NCBI GenBank assembly: GCA_018292915.2
Contig: JACVVK020000194.1
Location: 653,501 to 717,500 of the forward strand
DNA from: Batillaria attramentaria
Lineage: Eukaryota > Mollusca > Gastropoda > Batillariidae
Direction of reading: 5' to 3'
DNA length: 64,000 nucleotides
The position numbers and the translations under genes are program-made. This document shows positions 56,920 to 64,000 of the stretch, piece by piece (position 1 is the first letter of the stretch; every line of letters starts with the position of its first letter). The notes under the pieces are model-generated. The model did not search any database, was not told the origin of the DNA, and was given only the letters and a program-made list of their open reading frames with translations.

Positions 56920-58137
56920 GTGTGTGAGGGTGGGGGTGGGGGGGGGTTGAGGAGAGGGTTCCAGAGAGGGGGCTGGGCGAGGTGTGTGTGGGAAGGGGGG
57001 AGGGGGGTGGACAAAACTAGAACTGCATGCATGGATTCGTAAAATGATTTTTTTTGTCCTTAGACCGGTCTGTCGCCAAGTTCAGGATATCGGCCACTCT
57101 AGATGGGTCTGTCTACGGCAACGAATTGAACCTGACTGTCTACGACTCCATCTGTCTCAACTGCAGCAAGGCGGGATGCGTGAAGCTGGTAAGATTAAAT
57201 TCAACCATTCAGTCTTTCTACGTGGAATTACAGACGAAACATACAGTAAACTCAGACTGTGTATTGTTGTATAGTTTTGACGACAGGGTGCGCAATGGGC
57301 CTTGGGGATTGTAAACGGGAGGGAAATTTGATTAACTAGTACAAGACCGGCAGTATTTGCATGAGAGAGAGGCTTCCCAAAATTCCTAAGAGAAATTTGA
57401 AATCTTTTGGCAAACGCTGTTTCCGGTTTACCACCCCAGACAGTCTGGAACTCGCTGCCTGCTAGCGTTTCAGATCAGAGCTTAAAACTTATCTGTTTCA
57501 ACTTGCCTACTACTGATTCATGTAACCGTGGTGCCAGCTGTTTTAGGGTTTGTTCTATTTGCGTGTGAGTGATGTGCGAATGCGCAGTGAATTGATGTAT
57601 TTTGTGATTTAGTCTTACGTACGCCCTTTCAATGGCAAACTCCCCTCTGTTTATCTTTAGCCAGACACGTGCATGATCAACGATTTGTGTTATGCGGACG
57701 GAGATTTGAACCCCGGCAACGAAGGCCAGATATGTGAAACAGCCACTAACACCTCTATCTGGACGAGTGAGTACATAGTCAAAGCCGGGTAAATGACGCA
57801 TGACCAGAAACCGAAACTGACGAGATACGCCAAGATATCTAAATCACAGGTTTCCAACCTTACTCAGTGCCACAAAAACGTTCACGCTGAACCAAGTCCC
57901 TTCTCCTTGCAGACATTTACCCTGAGATGGCCGCCCCAGTACTGACGGGACCAAGTCACGACGGTGCGTTCGTGTGCGCTGTAAGTACAAGCGAGAGAGG
58001 TCCCACTGCCCGCTACAAGGTGTCCTGGTCTGTGGATGGCCATCCTTACCCCAGACAACGGGAACTCAACCTGCCCGTGGGGGTCTACCAGGCGGTCTAC
58101 AATCTCGAGGACTTGCCTCCAGCAGGCATGGTGAGTG

Positions 58138-58171
<34 letters not shown>

Positions 58172-58562
58172 GGGCGCCTATCCCTGGGGACCATGCTCTT
58201 ACAATCTTAGACAGTAAAAAAAAAAAAAAAAAAAAAACCAACAACGCATTCTCTCAACTTAAACTGGACGAATGACAACTAATAAAGTTAATAAAAAAAA
58301 AACAACAACAATAAACGTAGGTGAAAAAAGGACCGTCAGAGACAAACCACAAATGCATTAAAACAAAGTGTATGGTTAGGACTCAAAGGATAAAATGATA
58401 AGAATTCTACTCCACCATGGAAATAGGTTACATTCTGCTCATTCTCAAAATGTGAAGCGTTTCAGATTTATATATATTCCAAATTGTATCTCTATAGGTA
58501 GAACTGAAGTGTTTCTGAGTTGAAAAGTAATTTAATTCAAGATATCGAACCCTAGTGCGCGC

Positions 58563-58648
<86 letters not shown>

Positions 58649-58935
58649 ATAACAAAATGAATACTAATATGTATGACCTGTTTCTGTTGTCCAGTTCCAG
58701 TGCAAAATTAGCTCCCACTACACTGACCGCAACATCAACAGCCCCAGGCTTGTCAGCAACGCCATTGATCTGAGCGTAAGTTCTTACCAGACTGACAGTA
58801 AGGTTATTTGAAAAGAGCTTTCAAAAATGCACCTGAGAAAGGAAGAAGGCAGACGGGTTAGGCTCTGCTCAAGTTTCGTTCTCTTTATCGAAAAAGCGTA
58901 TAATTAACCACACAGAAAATACAGAACGCGCGCGC

Positions 58936-58966
<31 letters not shown>

Positions 58967-59137
58967 TGTGTGTGTTTGAAGCTGCTTTACTCTAACTAAT
59001 AAAACAAGCGGTTAGAACGAAGTTTGTATTGATAGCAACCAAAGGTAAAATTTCTAATGTGCTTTTGATAATATCCAATGATGTACTGAGGAAGACTCAC
59101 GGCAGTCTGATGAATGATTATATGTGTGCGCGCGTGC

Positions 59138-59210
<73 letters not shown>

Positions 59211-59322
59211 AACCACGCCACAAAAAAAGAAGAAAACCGGTAGGATCACTTTCATTACATTCGAGTCTGGTAATTAAGAAGTTTCCCTTTCACTATTTTT
59301 CCAGGGTATCAGCGTTCCGTGA
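41391..59322 (+). CDS. vwde-like: VWDE-like secreted protein, copy 3 (complete, 23 exons)
   Basis: Exons: 41391-41433, 41986-42176, 42652-42865, 43411-43473, 44794-45032, 45495-45584, 46178-46313, 47344-47564, 48079-48155, 49601-49664, 49983-50189, 50925-51148, 51997-52135, 52425-52572, 53944-54110, 54616-54884, 55803-55908, 56518-56617, 57064-57188, 57661-57766, 57913-58130, 58695-58775 and 59305-59322. They sum to 3246 bases, 1081 codons plus TGA, with no phase conflict. Domains in order: signal peptide, D8C (about residues 20-149), short Cys unit, Ig-like, unknown unit, VWD (about 400-590), linker, EGF (near 800), Cys-rich units, Ig-like. There is no transmembrane segment, so the protein is probably secreted. 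The start was chosen because ATG opens a hydrophobic leader whose phase-1 donor joins the D8C exon. Vertebrate VWDE is an extracellular protein; the role here is unknown. Confidence 0.88.
41471..41632 (-). mobile_element. tRNA-derived SINE family I, antisense
   Basis: The reverse complement of the same family: GTTTAACGTTCTTTTCCACC body, B box as GAGTCGAACTCACGA and tRNA head ending CCCGGCTCC. It lies in copy 3's first intron. Confidence 0.75.
41986..42865 (+). CDS. Copy 3 exons 2-3: D8C domain
   Basis: Exon 41986-42176 contains GDPCKAG, LKPGWYRF and KMPEHCV; exon 42652-42865 contains CGTVVPVWLNGTHP, ERKACAHF, SSCC, NCGNFFVY and MAYC. This is the eight-cysteine D8C pattern known from uromodulin, GP2, OIT3 and the N-terminus of VWDE. 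In uromodulin and GP2 the domain supports glycan-linked binding to microbes; such a role here would be inference. Copy 3 is the only gene in the window with these exons visible. Confidence 0.85.
42993..43160 (+). mobile_element. tRNA-derived SINE family I
   Basis: This is the best-preserved copy: A-box region TGGTCGAATGGTAGAGCG and B box GAGTTCGATCCCGG (43045-43058), then the body to ACGTTAAACCCCCAAAC. It is followed by a (TG)n tract and an (ATT)n block. Confidence 0.8.
43411..45584 (+). CDS. Copy 3 exons 4-6: short Cys unit and first Ig-like unit
   Basis: Exon 43411-43473 codes for KPPCPVGQWSPSGFPPNCQ, a two-Cys segment. Exon 44794-45032 (TFHFSCEIHFSN, FEVTWTFDGND, RGHLGKH) and exon 45495-45584 (VGCKVRSFF, SPWLESNTYWAGIR) form an Ig-like unit split in phase 0. 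The intron at 43474-44793 carries a repeat shared with copy 2's intron (43600-44045); the intron at 45033-45494 contains the 18-bp minisatellite. Confidence 0.8.
43600..44045 (+). repeat. Interspersed repeat D, sense copy
   Basis: Homologous to 22620-23030 but inverted relative to it. It is interrupted by a T-run followed by a G-run (43715-43750) and ends with a short A-run at 44040-44050, a retroposon-like feature. It lies in the intron before copy 3 exon 5. Confidence 0.7.
45115..45325 (+). repeat. 18-bp minisatellite
   Basis: About a dozen imperfect units of the type GGCTATCGACACATAAGG lie head to tail in the intron between the two exons of the first Ig-like unit of copy 3. Confidence 0.8.
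46178..47564 (+). CDS. Copy 3 exons 7-8: pre-VWD unit
   Basis: Exon 46178-46313 includes EERNVTLTSTLPVLCDHD and CCIMIKLDI; exon 47344-47564 includes VVTPHQCKHMLCTEDWG and ends FSGYQLDSVQ. Both align by phase and motif with copies 1 and 2. The intron between them holds a MITE (46594-47267) and two (GA)n tracts. Confidence 0.78.
46594..47267. mobile_element. MITE with about 40-base inverted ends
   Basis: The left end AGAGAGAGATAGCAGGCGTT matches the reverse complement of the right end with few differences, continuing through CGTCGGC. Flanks fit either an AAT or a TA duplication, so the superfamily is open. CGACGAA-type motifs recur near both ends. No ORF of note. It sits between two exons of copy 3's pre-VWD unit. 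Confidence 0.7.
47612..47740 (+). mobile_element. tRNA-derived SINE family I, 5' truncated
   Basis: It begins within the tRNA-like part (AATGCTCACGCCATGAGTTCG) and continues with the family body to GGACATTAAACCCC. The A-box part is missing. Confidence 0.7.
47918..48062 (+). repeat. Interspersed repeat M
   Basis: It aligns with 63528-63712: AAGCCATTATTACACAAGGC, TAATGGCTTGAAGTGGCG, GCGAATTTTGCATGGGC-like segments occur in the same order in both. Ends just before a copy 3 exon. Confidence 0.6.
48079..51148 (+). CDS. Copy 3 exons 9-12: VWD domain
   Basis: Exon 48079-48155 opens with SCTLVTDPHITSID; exon 49601-49664 gives YRVGDYTAYHSPSRHFE; exon 49983-50189 gives VQIRTWPCN and CICGVAIREKNDLIRI; exon 50925-51148 gives GLCGTFDGDRTNDFTHRDG and ends FTESW with phase 2. 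This is a full-length VWD with the DPH opening, the CGTFDG signature and an acidic loop. A 22-bp minisatellite lies in the intron after 50189. Confidence 0.88.
48241..48320 (+). repeat. GCGCAAGC-family repeat
   Basis: GAGTGAGTGAGTGAGC precedes GCGCAAGCCATAAAGGCTAA and TTCGCGGCTGAGTGTG. In copy 3's intron. Confidence 0.65.
49262..49441 (-). mobile_element. tRNA-derived SINE family I, antisense
   Basis: Reverse complement with tRNA head GGCCACCCCGGCTCCCC at the right end, B box as GATACGAACTCACGA, and body GTTAACGTCCTTTTCCACAC on the left next to a poly-G run. In the intron before copy 3 exon 10. Confidence 0.75.
50198..50430 (+). repeat. 22-bp minisatellite
   Basis: Around ten units of the type ATCATCATCTCTAAATGCCG plus AT, period 22, start about nine bases after the donor of copy 3 exon 11. 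Units diverge at both ends of the array. Confidence 0.8.
51241..51537 (-). mobile_element. tRNA-derived SINE family II, antisense, head missing
   Basis: The (AAT)n tail at 51241-51270 is followed by GCGCTTTACCCAACTTCATG and the family body ending GATCGGCCCGAATGA. The tRNA-like head is lost. It lies in the intron after copy 3's last VWD exon. Confidence 0.75.
51997..54110 (+). CDS. Copy 3 exons 13-15: linker
   Basis: Exon 51997-52135 includes TSLFRMVPPAVDEEYTTKYC; exon 52425-52572 starts CPTCIARPFPEW and ends in FDPDDYT; exon 53944-54110 includes PSWPTPSGITEWQAEARC and ends CKEDIL. They match copy 1 exons 6114-6255, 6535-6664 and 14248-14417. A tRNA-derived SINE (52917-53327) sits in the second of the two introns. 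Confidence 0.78.
52917..53327 (+). mobile_element. tRNA-derived SINE family II, full length
   Basis: Head GGTCGGTGGTCTAGTGGTTA with B box GAGTTCGAGTCCC (52971-52983), a body about 300 bases long, GGTAAAGCGCCTATATAATA and an (ATT)n tail. A complete member of the family. Confidence 0.8.
54616..54884 (+). CDS. Copy 3 exon 16: EGF-containing exon
   Basis: It encodes SLVDSFTSDCQAELAKDP, then an EGF-like module with CLQHGRCQRGLCLC and GYTGDTC. Length 269 bases and phase 2 at its end match copy 1. The intron starts with a (CAA)n(CTA)n block at 54926-55008. Confidence 0.85.
55250..55770 (+). repeat. Degenerate AATTAGGCA/TAGGCAG repeat block
   Basis: Short phrases such as CTAATTCATGAAAC, ACTAGGCAGCTCATTG and AATTAGGCAATGAGCTG recur in changing order on both sides of an (AC)n tract (55451-55531). 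The block ends about 30 bases before copy 3 exon 17. Confidence 0.55.
55803..57766 (+). CDS. Copy 3 exons 17-20: cysteine-rich units
   Basis: Exons 55803-55908, 56518-56617, 57064-57188 and 57661-57766 carry CDVNVKPCRRVFIDADN, PNGTISSEVSIEEA with CYLPDSRVKS, SVYGNELNLTVYDSICLNC and DTCMINDLCYADGDLNPG. All lengths equal those in copy 1. The intron at 57189-57660 contains a LINE 3' fragment. Confidence 0.82.
57350..57545 (+). mobile_element. LINE 3' fragment
   Basis: A frame reading SGLPPQTVWNSLPA then SDQSLKLICFNLP is the usual LINE ORF2 C-terminus (compare AGERSFSFLAPTVWNSMP at 7343). No (ATT)n tail is attached. It lies in the intron before copy 3 exon 20. Confidence 0.55.
57913..59322 (+). 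CDS. Copy 3 exons 21-23: C-terminal Ig-like unit and stop
   Basis: Exon 57913-58130 (FVCAVST, YKVSWSVDGHPYPRQREL, YNLEDLP) and exon 58695-58775 (FQCKISSHYTDRNI, AIDLS) form an Ig-like unit. The last exon, 59305-59322, follows TTTTTCCAG and reads GISVP then TGA. A (CG)n(TG)n tract of about 88 bases ends 47 bases upstream of exon 22; (TG)n tracts also fill the last intron. Confidence 0.75.
58559..58647 (+). repeat. (CG)n(TG)n tract
   Basis: (GC)n for about 20 bases, then (TG)n; both halves are Z-DNA-prone alternating purine-pyrimidine. It lies just upstream of copy 3 exon 22. Confidence 0.9.
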
Positions 59323-60037
59323 GCACAAGTGATTCGTCAATCTCTAACAACAGTTGGGTCGTCGCGCTACGCACATGCATCCAAACTGTGCAAAACTGAA
59401 AATTGTGTGCAAGCAAACAGTCCACTTTTGTGTGATTGTTCTCCTGAATGTACTTGTCGAGTGAGAGTGTGAAATGTCCATCTGTAGATTGACTGGTTGA
59501 TTGGTTGGCTGGTTGGTTGTTGATGATGTGAGAGGCTGATCACTGATGGCCGAATAACTGAGTGGATGAATGTTTTGATGAGTCTTGATTGAGGTGTCAT
59601 GTGGTTGGCTGGTTGTAAGTCAGGAAAAGCAATAGTAATTGATTTATTCATGAACAAGACCTACAGCCAGAAGGCAGATCACTTCGCAACAACCGAAAGC
59701 ACACAGCCGATGAAATACATTTTCACGTTGCTGATTGTATTCGTCATGTTCTGTCACACTGACCCAGCATGCAGGTACCTGATTCACATCACCGTCAGTA
59801 TCACGGGAGGGCCTGAGAAACGACACAAAAACCGCACAGATACTATAGGTTACTAGACAGCGAAATCAAGTAATAGTAATAATAATAACAATAATATTAA
59901 TATTAATAATAAGGGTATTTACGGGACGCCCTCCCTCCCGCAGGAGCTCAGGACGGTTTACAGTCAAAACACTCACACCCAGAAACACATGCAACATAAT
60001 GTACAGCAGCATACTCAGCCTTCCCTGCCCCCCGGCT

Positions 60038-60094
<57 letters not shown>

Positions 60095-60099
60095 CTTAC
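59323..60099. other. Convergent 3' region between copies 3 and 4
   Basis: It holds the 3' UTR of copy 3 and, on the other strand, the unplaced last exon of copy 4. I see an (ATT)n LINE-type tail (59872-59912, antisense) and an (AC)n tract at 60042-60091, but no clear AATAAA for copy 3. Confidence 0.45.
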
Positions 60100-63000
60100 A
60101 GCGAGGTCCACGATGTTACTGCGGACGTAAGGACCGATGATACTGCTGTCATAGTAGGACCGCACCTTGCATGCCACCTGCACAAAATAAAAACCATGAA
60201 GAGTTACCAGCAATAAGCGCAACCACAGCAGATGGACACCTTACCTAAGGTGGTCGCCGTAGATTGGACGTTGATTAGTTAGTTACTTGAGGTTTAACGC
60301 AGCGCAAGCAACAAAGACTATTTTGCAGCTGACCAAAGTCTTTCTCTATAAAGTCTTTAAACGTAAAAAAAATTCAACTTATTCCCTTGGTGCATGCGTG
60401 TGTTTCTGGTTTTGCATTCCACGGCCCCTCCCGTTTGAAATGGTCTTTTAGCGTGTACACAACTGTCCCCGATGTACTTCCAGTTCCAGCCTCAAGCCGC
60501 ATTGACCCGGGGCACTTCTAGCCTCAAGCTGCTTTGACCCGGGGCACTTCTAGCCTCAAGCTGCTTTGACCCGGGGCACTTCTAGCCTCAAGCTGCTTTG
60601 ACCCGGGGCACTTCTAGCCTCAAGCTGCTTTGACCCGGGGCACTTCTAGCCTCAAGCTGCTTTGACCCGGGGCACGTCTAGCCTCAAGCTGCTTTGACCC
60701 GGGGCACTTACAGCCTCAATCAGTATAGATCCGGGGCACTTCTAGCTTCAATCTGCATTGACCCAGGGCATTTCCAGCCTCAAACCGAAATTGTGGAACT
60801 TCCTCCCTGAGACAGTGAAGGAGGCAGTCAGCATTACCGCATTCCGGAAGCGCCTGAAGACTCATCTCTTCAGTGCCTCACGCCAGTAATCATCTGCAGC
60901 TTTTCTTTCCACTATCTTTCCTTTCAAAACCTCTCCCTAAGCGCCCTGAGCACTCTGTTAGGGTGGAGCCGTGCGCTATATCAAGTCTCCATCATCATCA
61001 TCAAGCTGCTTTGGCCCGGGACACTTCACGCTGGGGGAGTACATCCCGCGTGTCAGACAGGCAGTCCTTTACGTTCTGATCTTTCTTCCACCCAACAACA
61101 CAAAAAGAAGAAACAACGACTTGAGCATTACCTCTCCCGTGGAATGGCCCGGCAGATCATTCAGGTTGTAAGTCGCAACATGTAAAGATGACATAGTCAG
61201 GGGACTACTGCGAAGGTCGTTCCCATCATACATCCACATCACTTGGAAGACAGCGGTAGAGTTGGCGCGCGCCGATTGGACGGTACACTTCAGTGAGCTG
61301 CTCTCAGCAGCCAAAGTCACGCTGTCTATTTTAGGGTATTCTGAAACGATGACATATAACGCTAAGTTACTGTTGACAATGATGGCCTAGTGACTCTGTG
61401 TAATGCGTATTAGCCACTGGACGACCCCACTTCTGTCTGTCGAGCCCCCAGAATTCAGCCAATCGCATCACGCGGCATAATGTGGTAAACAAATGGCATG
61501 GTCTGACAAGTCTGGTGAAAGGTGTTAATCCAAACACTTGCTTCAAAAGGAATTTAAAATAAACTAGAGAGGCAGAAGCCTACTTGGATCACTTGTGAAA
61601 AGGGTCAAAGTCATTCATAAGAGTATACTTGTAAAGGTCTTCTCACTGTCCATCATCATGCCAAGTTAGGTGTCTCTAGTGTTCTTATTTCCAAAGAAAA
61701 ATGCTATGTTACAATTTTCCGTGGACAGCTTGTACGGCCTTGACCTTCCGTCAAGGTCATTCAAACATGATATGTCAGTAAAGAACTTATGCCAGGTTTA
61801 ATGTCTCTGGTGTTTGTAGATTCTGCAAAAATGCAAGTGTTAAAATTAACACACTAGGAGGGTTTGAGCTACGAAAACCGCTGCATTGGGTTTCTGTTAC
61901 AGCTTTCTTTTGCTAAGTACTCCCGAGCACTTGAGCGTTTGAAGACGAGTTTTTTCCACAAGTCACACTTACTCAGTGCGGAGGACCACTGAGAGACGCT
62001 CTCTGCCACGCTGCATTTCAAAGTATTATCACTTGGATTGAGGGTGCCGTCTTGATAGCACAGGTTGTTGATGAGGCAAGTGTCAGCCTGCACGTGAACA
62101 TGGAAACTGTCTGTTGTATACCAAATTTTCTACGATGGCAATACTACATGGTGAAAGCACTTCCAAAACCTTTCTCTTTCTCCTATTGATCAGAGTCTAT
62201 GTAATATTAATAGTTTTTCACGGTTGTTCTATGGAAGTGAATGCAGGCTATGATGCCTTGGTACCTCTGCTTTTCTTTTTCCCGTTCATGATGGAAATAA
62301 CTCCCCAAACAAATAAACAAAATAAATAAAACCCACGAAAACTACCAACCAACTGTAAAAAAGAAAGAAAAAAGAAAAGAACCACCATCACTACCGCCAA
62401 CACCACCAACAAAAAAACAAACCCACATTCCCAATCACCCACCAATCAAACTCAGAAACAAAAACAACAACCACAACAACAACAAACCCTCGCATACCAG
62501 CTGCTGGCATTCGGACCCGTTGCATTTCTGACAGGACGAATCAAAGACAGTCATGCGGACTTCATTCCCGTACAGTGAGCCATCCATTGTCGCTTGGACC
62601 ACAAATGTCTTCACCGAGCGATCTGCAAAAGAGAGAGACTCGACTTGACTCGACTCGACTTTTATTGATCAGGCCATTGGCCCATATCAAGGGTTACATG
62701 CGCGCCAACGCAACAACATTTGAATAAACATGTTATGTGACAAGGAATATATAGTAATAATCTGTAAAACGAAACACGTGGAAGAGACATGTACTGCTAA
62801 GCGCTCCTCAACAAAAATGCTTCATGTACAAACTTTGCCACATTCAACATTACAGTATTATTAACGCAATAAAGAGCAACAAAGCTAAGTAAAATGAGTT
62901 CAGTGAGCTGGTGTACTTCTTTGCAATGTACTTTTCAATGCACTTTTCTATCAGCTTGGAGTACTTAGTGCAAAAGAGAGAGAGAGTTAGTTAGTTAGTT

Positions 63001-63919
63001 AGTTAGGGCTTAACGCCGCGCAAGCAACAAGGGCTAATTCGCGGCTTAGACAGAGAGAGAGAGAGATAGAGAGAAACGTCGGGGAAGGGGACAAAGGGGA
63101 GGGAGGAGTCAACCAGACCCTATTTTGAAGTACATGTATAGAAAAAGTTTGGTGGAGCTGATACATCTTTGTTACACTCACGCTACGTTACGTAGAATTT
63201 CCTTCCTACTGTCGAAGAATAAACAAAGAAACGATACAAACCTAATGTGACTGCTACTACTACTGCTACTACTACTACTACTAAAGTACCTGATTTGACT
63301 TTTGCATCAGGAAACTGGCATGCGAGTTTCCTGTTGTTTATAAACTCTGCCGGTTCAATGGAGCTGTCTGAAGAAATGGAGCCGTCGGGCTGAAAAGGAT
63401 ATTACAATCCAAGATACATCTACGGTATGTTTCTGGTAAAGATATCGTCACTGACTCACCACACAGAATTACCATTTGTGAAACCTGTAACAGCTGTGCT
63501 GATCGTGGTTAGGCTGGGTTTAACTCATAAGAGCCCAAGCCAGACCGCCATATGATAATGACTTGTTCAAAGCCACTATTACGCAAGGCATGGGCCTTCC
63601 CCGCTAGGCCCGAGAACGCTGCTTATTACATTATAGTGGCTTGAAGTGGCGCCTGGTGATTTCAAGTAGAATTGCGATTTTTGCACGGGCATTTAAGAGT
63701 TACCGTACCCGCCCAAAGAGCGACTGGAGAGGTACCTACACGAGCAGTTTAACGATATGAATAGTGAACAGGGATAGGAACCCAGTAAGTGCGTGATTAT
63801 TTCTACACTTACCAAAACTTCCTGCACCTTGCACGAAAAGGAGTCCGTCTGTTCAAAGTTCGATGCTTCAAAAAAAAATCTTTCTGCAGGGTCTCTGGTT
63901 GATATCGCACATTGCAACC
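60100..63919 (-). CDS. VWDE-like copy 4 on the minus strand (partial, with frameshift)
   Basis: Reading the minus strand, exons are 63919-63813, 63389-63290, 62622-62498, 62087-61973, 61340-61132 and 60177-60100. They match the last third of copies 1 and 3: CDINQRPCRKI, DGSISSDSS with FPDAKVKS, SVKTFVVQATMDGSLYGN, DTCLINNLCYQDGTLNPS, then an Ig-like unit (SLKCTVQ, VMWMYDGND, VACKVRSYY, IVDLA). Lengths of 100 and 125 bases equal the paralogs; exon 61973-62087 is 9 bases longer, exon 61132-61340 9 shorter and exon 60100-60177 3 shorter, all in whole codons. Exon 63813-63919 is 107 bases instead of 106 because of nine A in a row (63870-63878), which breaks the frame. The EGF and earlier exons would lie right of the window; I could not place a last exon. 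Confidence 0.78.
60270..60345 (+). repeat. GCGCAAGC-family repeat
   Basis: TTAGTTAGTTACTTG precedes GCGCAAGCAACAAAGACTAT and TTGCAGCTGACC. More diverged than the other three copies. Confidence 0.55.
60484..60786 (+). repeat. 32-bp minisatellite
   Basis: Nine or so units containing CTTCTAGCCTCAAGCTGCTT and GACCCGGGGCA, period exactly 32 (starts at 60513, 60545, 60577 and so on). Central units are nearly identical, edge units diverge. A LINE tail interrupts the array at 60787, after which one unit remnant remains (about 61001-61028). Confidence 0.85.
60787..61000 (+). mobile_element. LINE 3' end inside a minisatellite
   Basis: LWNFLPETVKEAVSITAFRKRLKTHLFSA is the C-terminal LINE signature; it is followed by TAA and a tail ending ATCATCATCATC at about 60989-61001. 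A 32-bp minisatellite lies before it and a further unit-like piece (AAGCTGCTTTGGCCCGGG) resumes directly after it, so the LINE inserted into the array. Confidence 0.7.
62640..62960 (-). mobile_element. Antisense retroposon 3' end
   Basis: Read on the minus strand it ends in TATGGGCCAATGGCCTGATC, AATAAAAG and a (GAGTC)n repeat, the layout of LINE or SINE 3' ends with a poly(A)-type signal and a short tandem tail. No coding region was recognised. It lies in copy 4's intron. Confidence 0.5.
62984..63050 (+). repeat. GCGCAAGC-family repeat
   Basis: A (GTTA)n run leads into GGGCTTAACGCCGCGCAAGC, then CAACAAGGGCTAATTCGCGG. The clearest copy of the family, with a (GA)n tract after it. Confidence 0.65.
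63528..63712 (+). repeat. Interspersed repeat M
   Basis: Second copy of the repeat at 47918-48062, including AAAGCCACTATTACGCAAGG and TATAGTGGCTTGAAGTGGCG. It lies in copy 4's intron. Confidence 0.6.
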
Positions 63920-64000
63920 CTGCGACAAACAAAAGCCAACACCAACAAAAATGTACCGCGCATTTTTAAATGGCACAAGGTCTACAGGGAAAGTGGCTCA

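Noticed and set aside
59641..59856. Plus-strand frame with a signal-like stretch (MKYIFTLLIVFVMF)
   Set aside because: Short, in the 3' region of copy 3, and without a downstream exon or homology.

Overview
This is nuclear DNA from an animal. Genes are split into short exons (18 to 269 bases) with GT/AG boundaries, introns are full of transposon fragments, and long (TG)n/(AC)n, (GA)n and poly-G tracts are everywhere. The protein families and repeat style suggest a mollusc, most likely a gastropod; that is inference and no species is claimed.

The window is a cluster of four paralogous genes for secreted proteins of the von Willebrand factor D and EGF domain (VWDE) family. Copy 1 (+, 364-19171) enters from the left edge and runs to its stop codon. 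Copy 2 (+, 22293-38765) has only the middle exons and ends at an early in-frame stop. Copy 3 (+, 41391-59322) is complete: I could join 23 exons with every splice phase consistent, giving 1081 residues ordered as signal peptide, D8C (uromodulin-type) domain, Ig-like unit, uncharacterised unit, VWD domain, linker, EGF, cysteine-rich units, Ig-like unit. Copy 4 (-, 60100-63919) is the last part of a gene leaving at the right edge; it faces copy 3 tail to tail and carries a one-base frameshift in a homopolymer. Exon lengths and phases match among paralogs (for example 269, 106, 100 and 125 bases), so duplication of whole exon sets is clear.

The rest is mostly mobile DNA in introns. Copy 1 holds a Tc1/mariner remnant with TA duplications and long inverted ends (4737-5371), a Jockey/L2-like LINE tail (6700-7643) and a nearly full-length but broken L1-like LINE with both ORFs (about 8000-13030). 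Copy 2 holds a broken DDE-type transposon whose CAGTCGTGTTAC motif is repeated at both ends (about 25351-28942), a foldback element (32107-32697), a 1.06-kb MITE with TAA duplications inserted in a LINE tail (33091-34148) and an antisense LINE (35400-37258). Copy 3 holds tRNA-derived SINEs and another MITE (46594-47267). Minisatellites with 18-, 22- and 32-bp units occur at 45.1, 50.2 and 60.5 kb.

Most notable: the gene cluster with copies in different states of completeness; (TG)n/(AC)n tracts lying against splice sites; the transposon with clustered end motifs; and an orphan exon at 39641-39739 resembling a flavin/biliverdin-reductase-like Rossmann protein. I see no tRNA or rRNA genes other than tRNA-derived SINEs, no CRISPR, and no prokaryotic operon structure.
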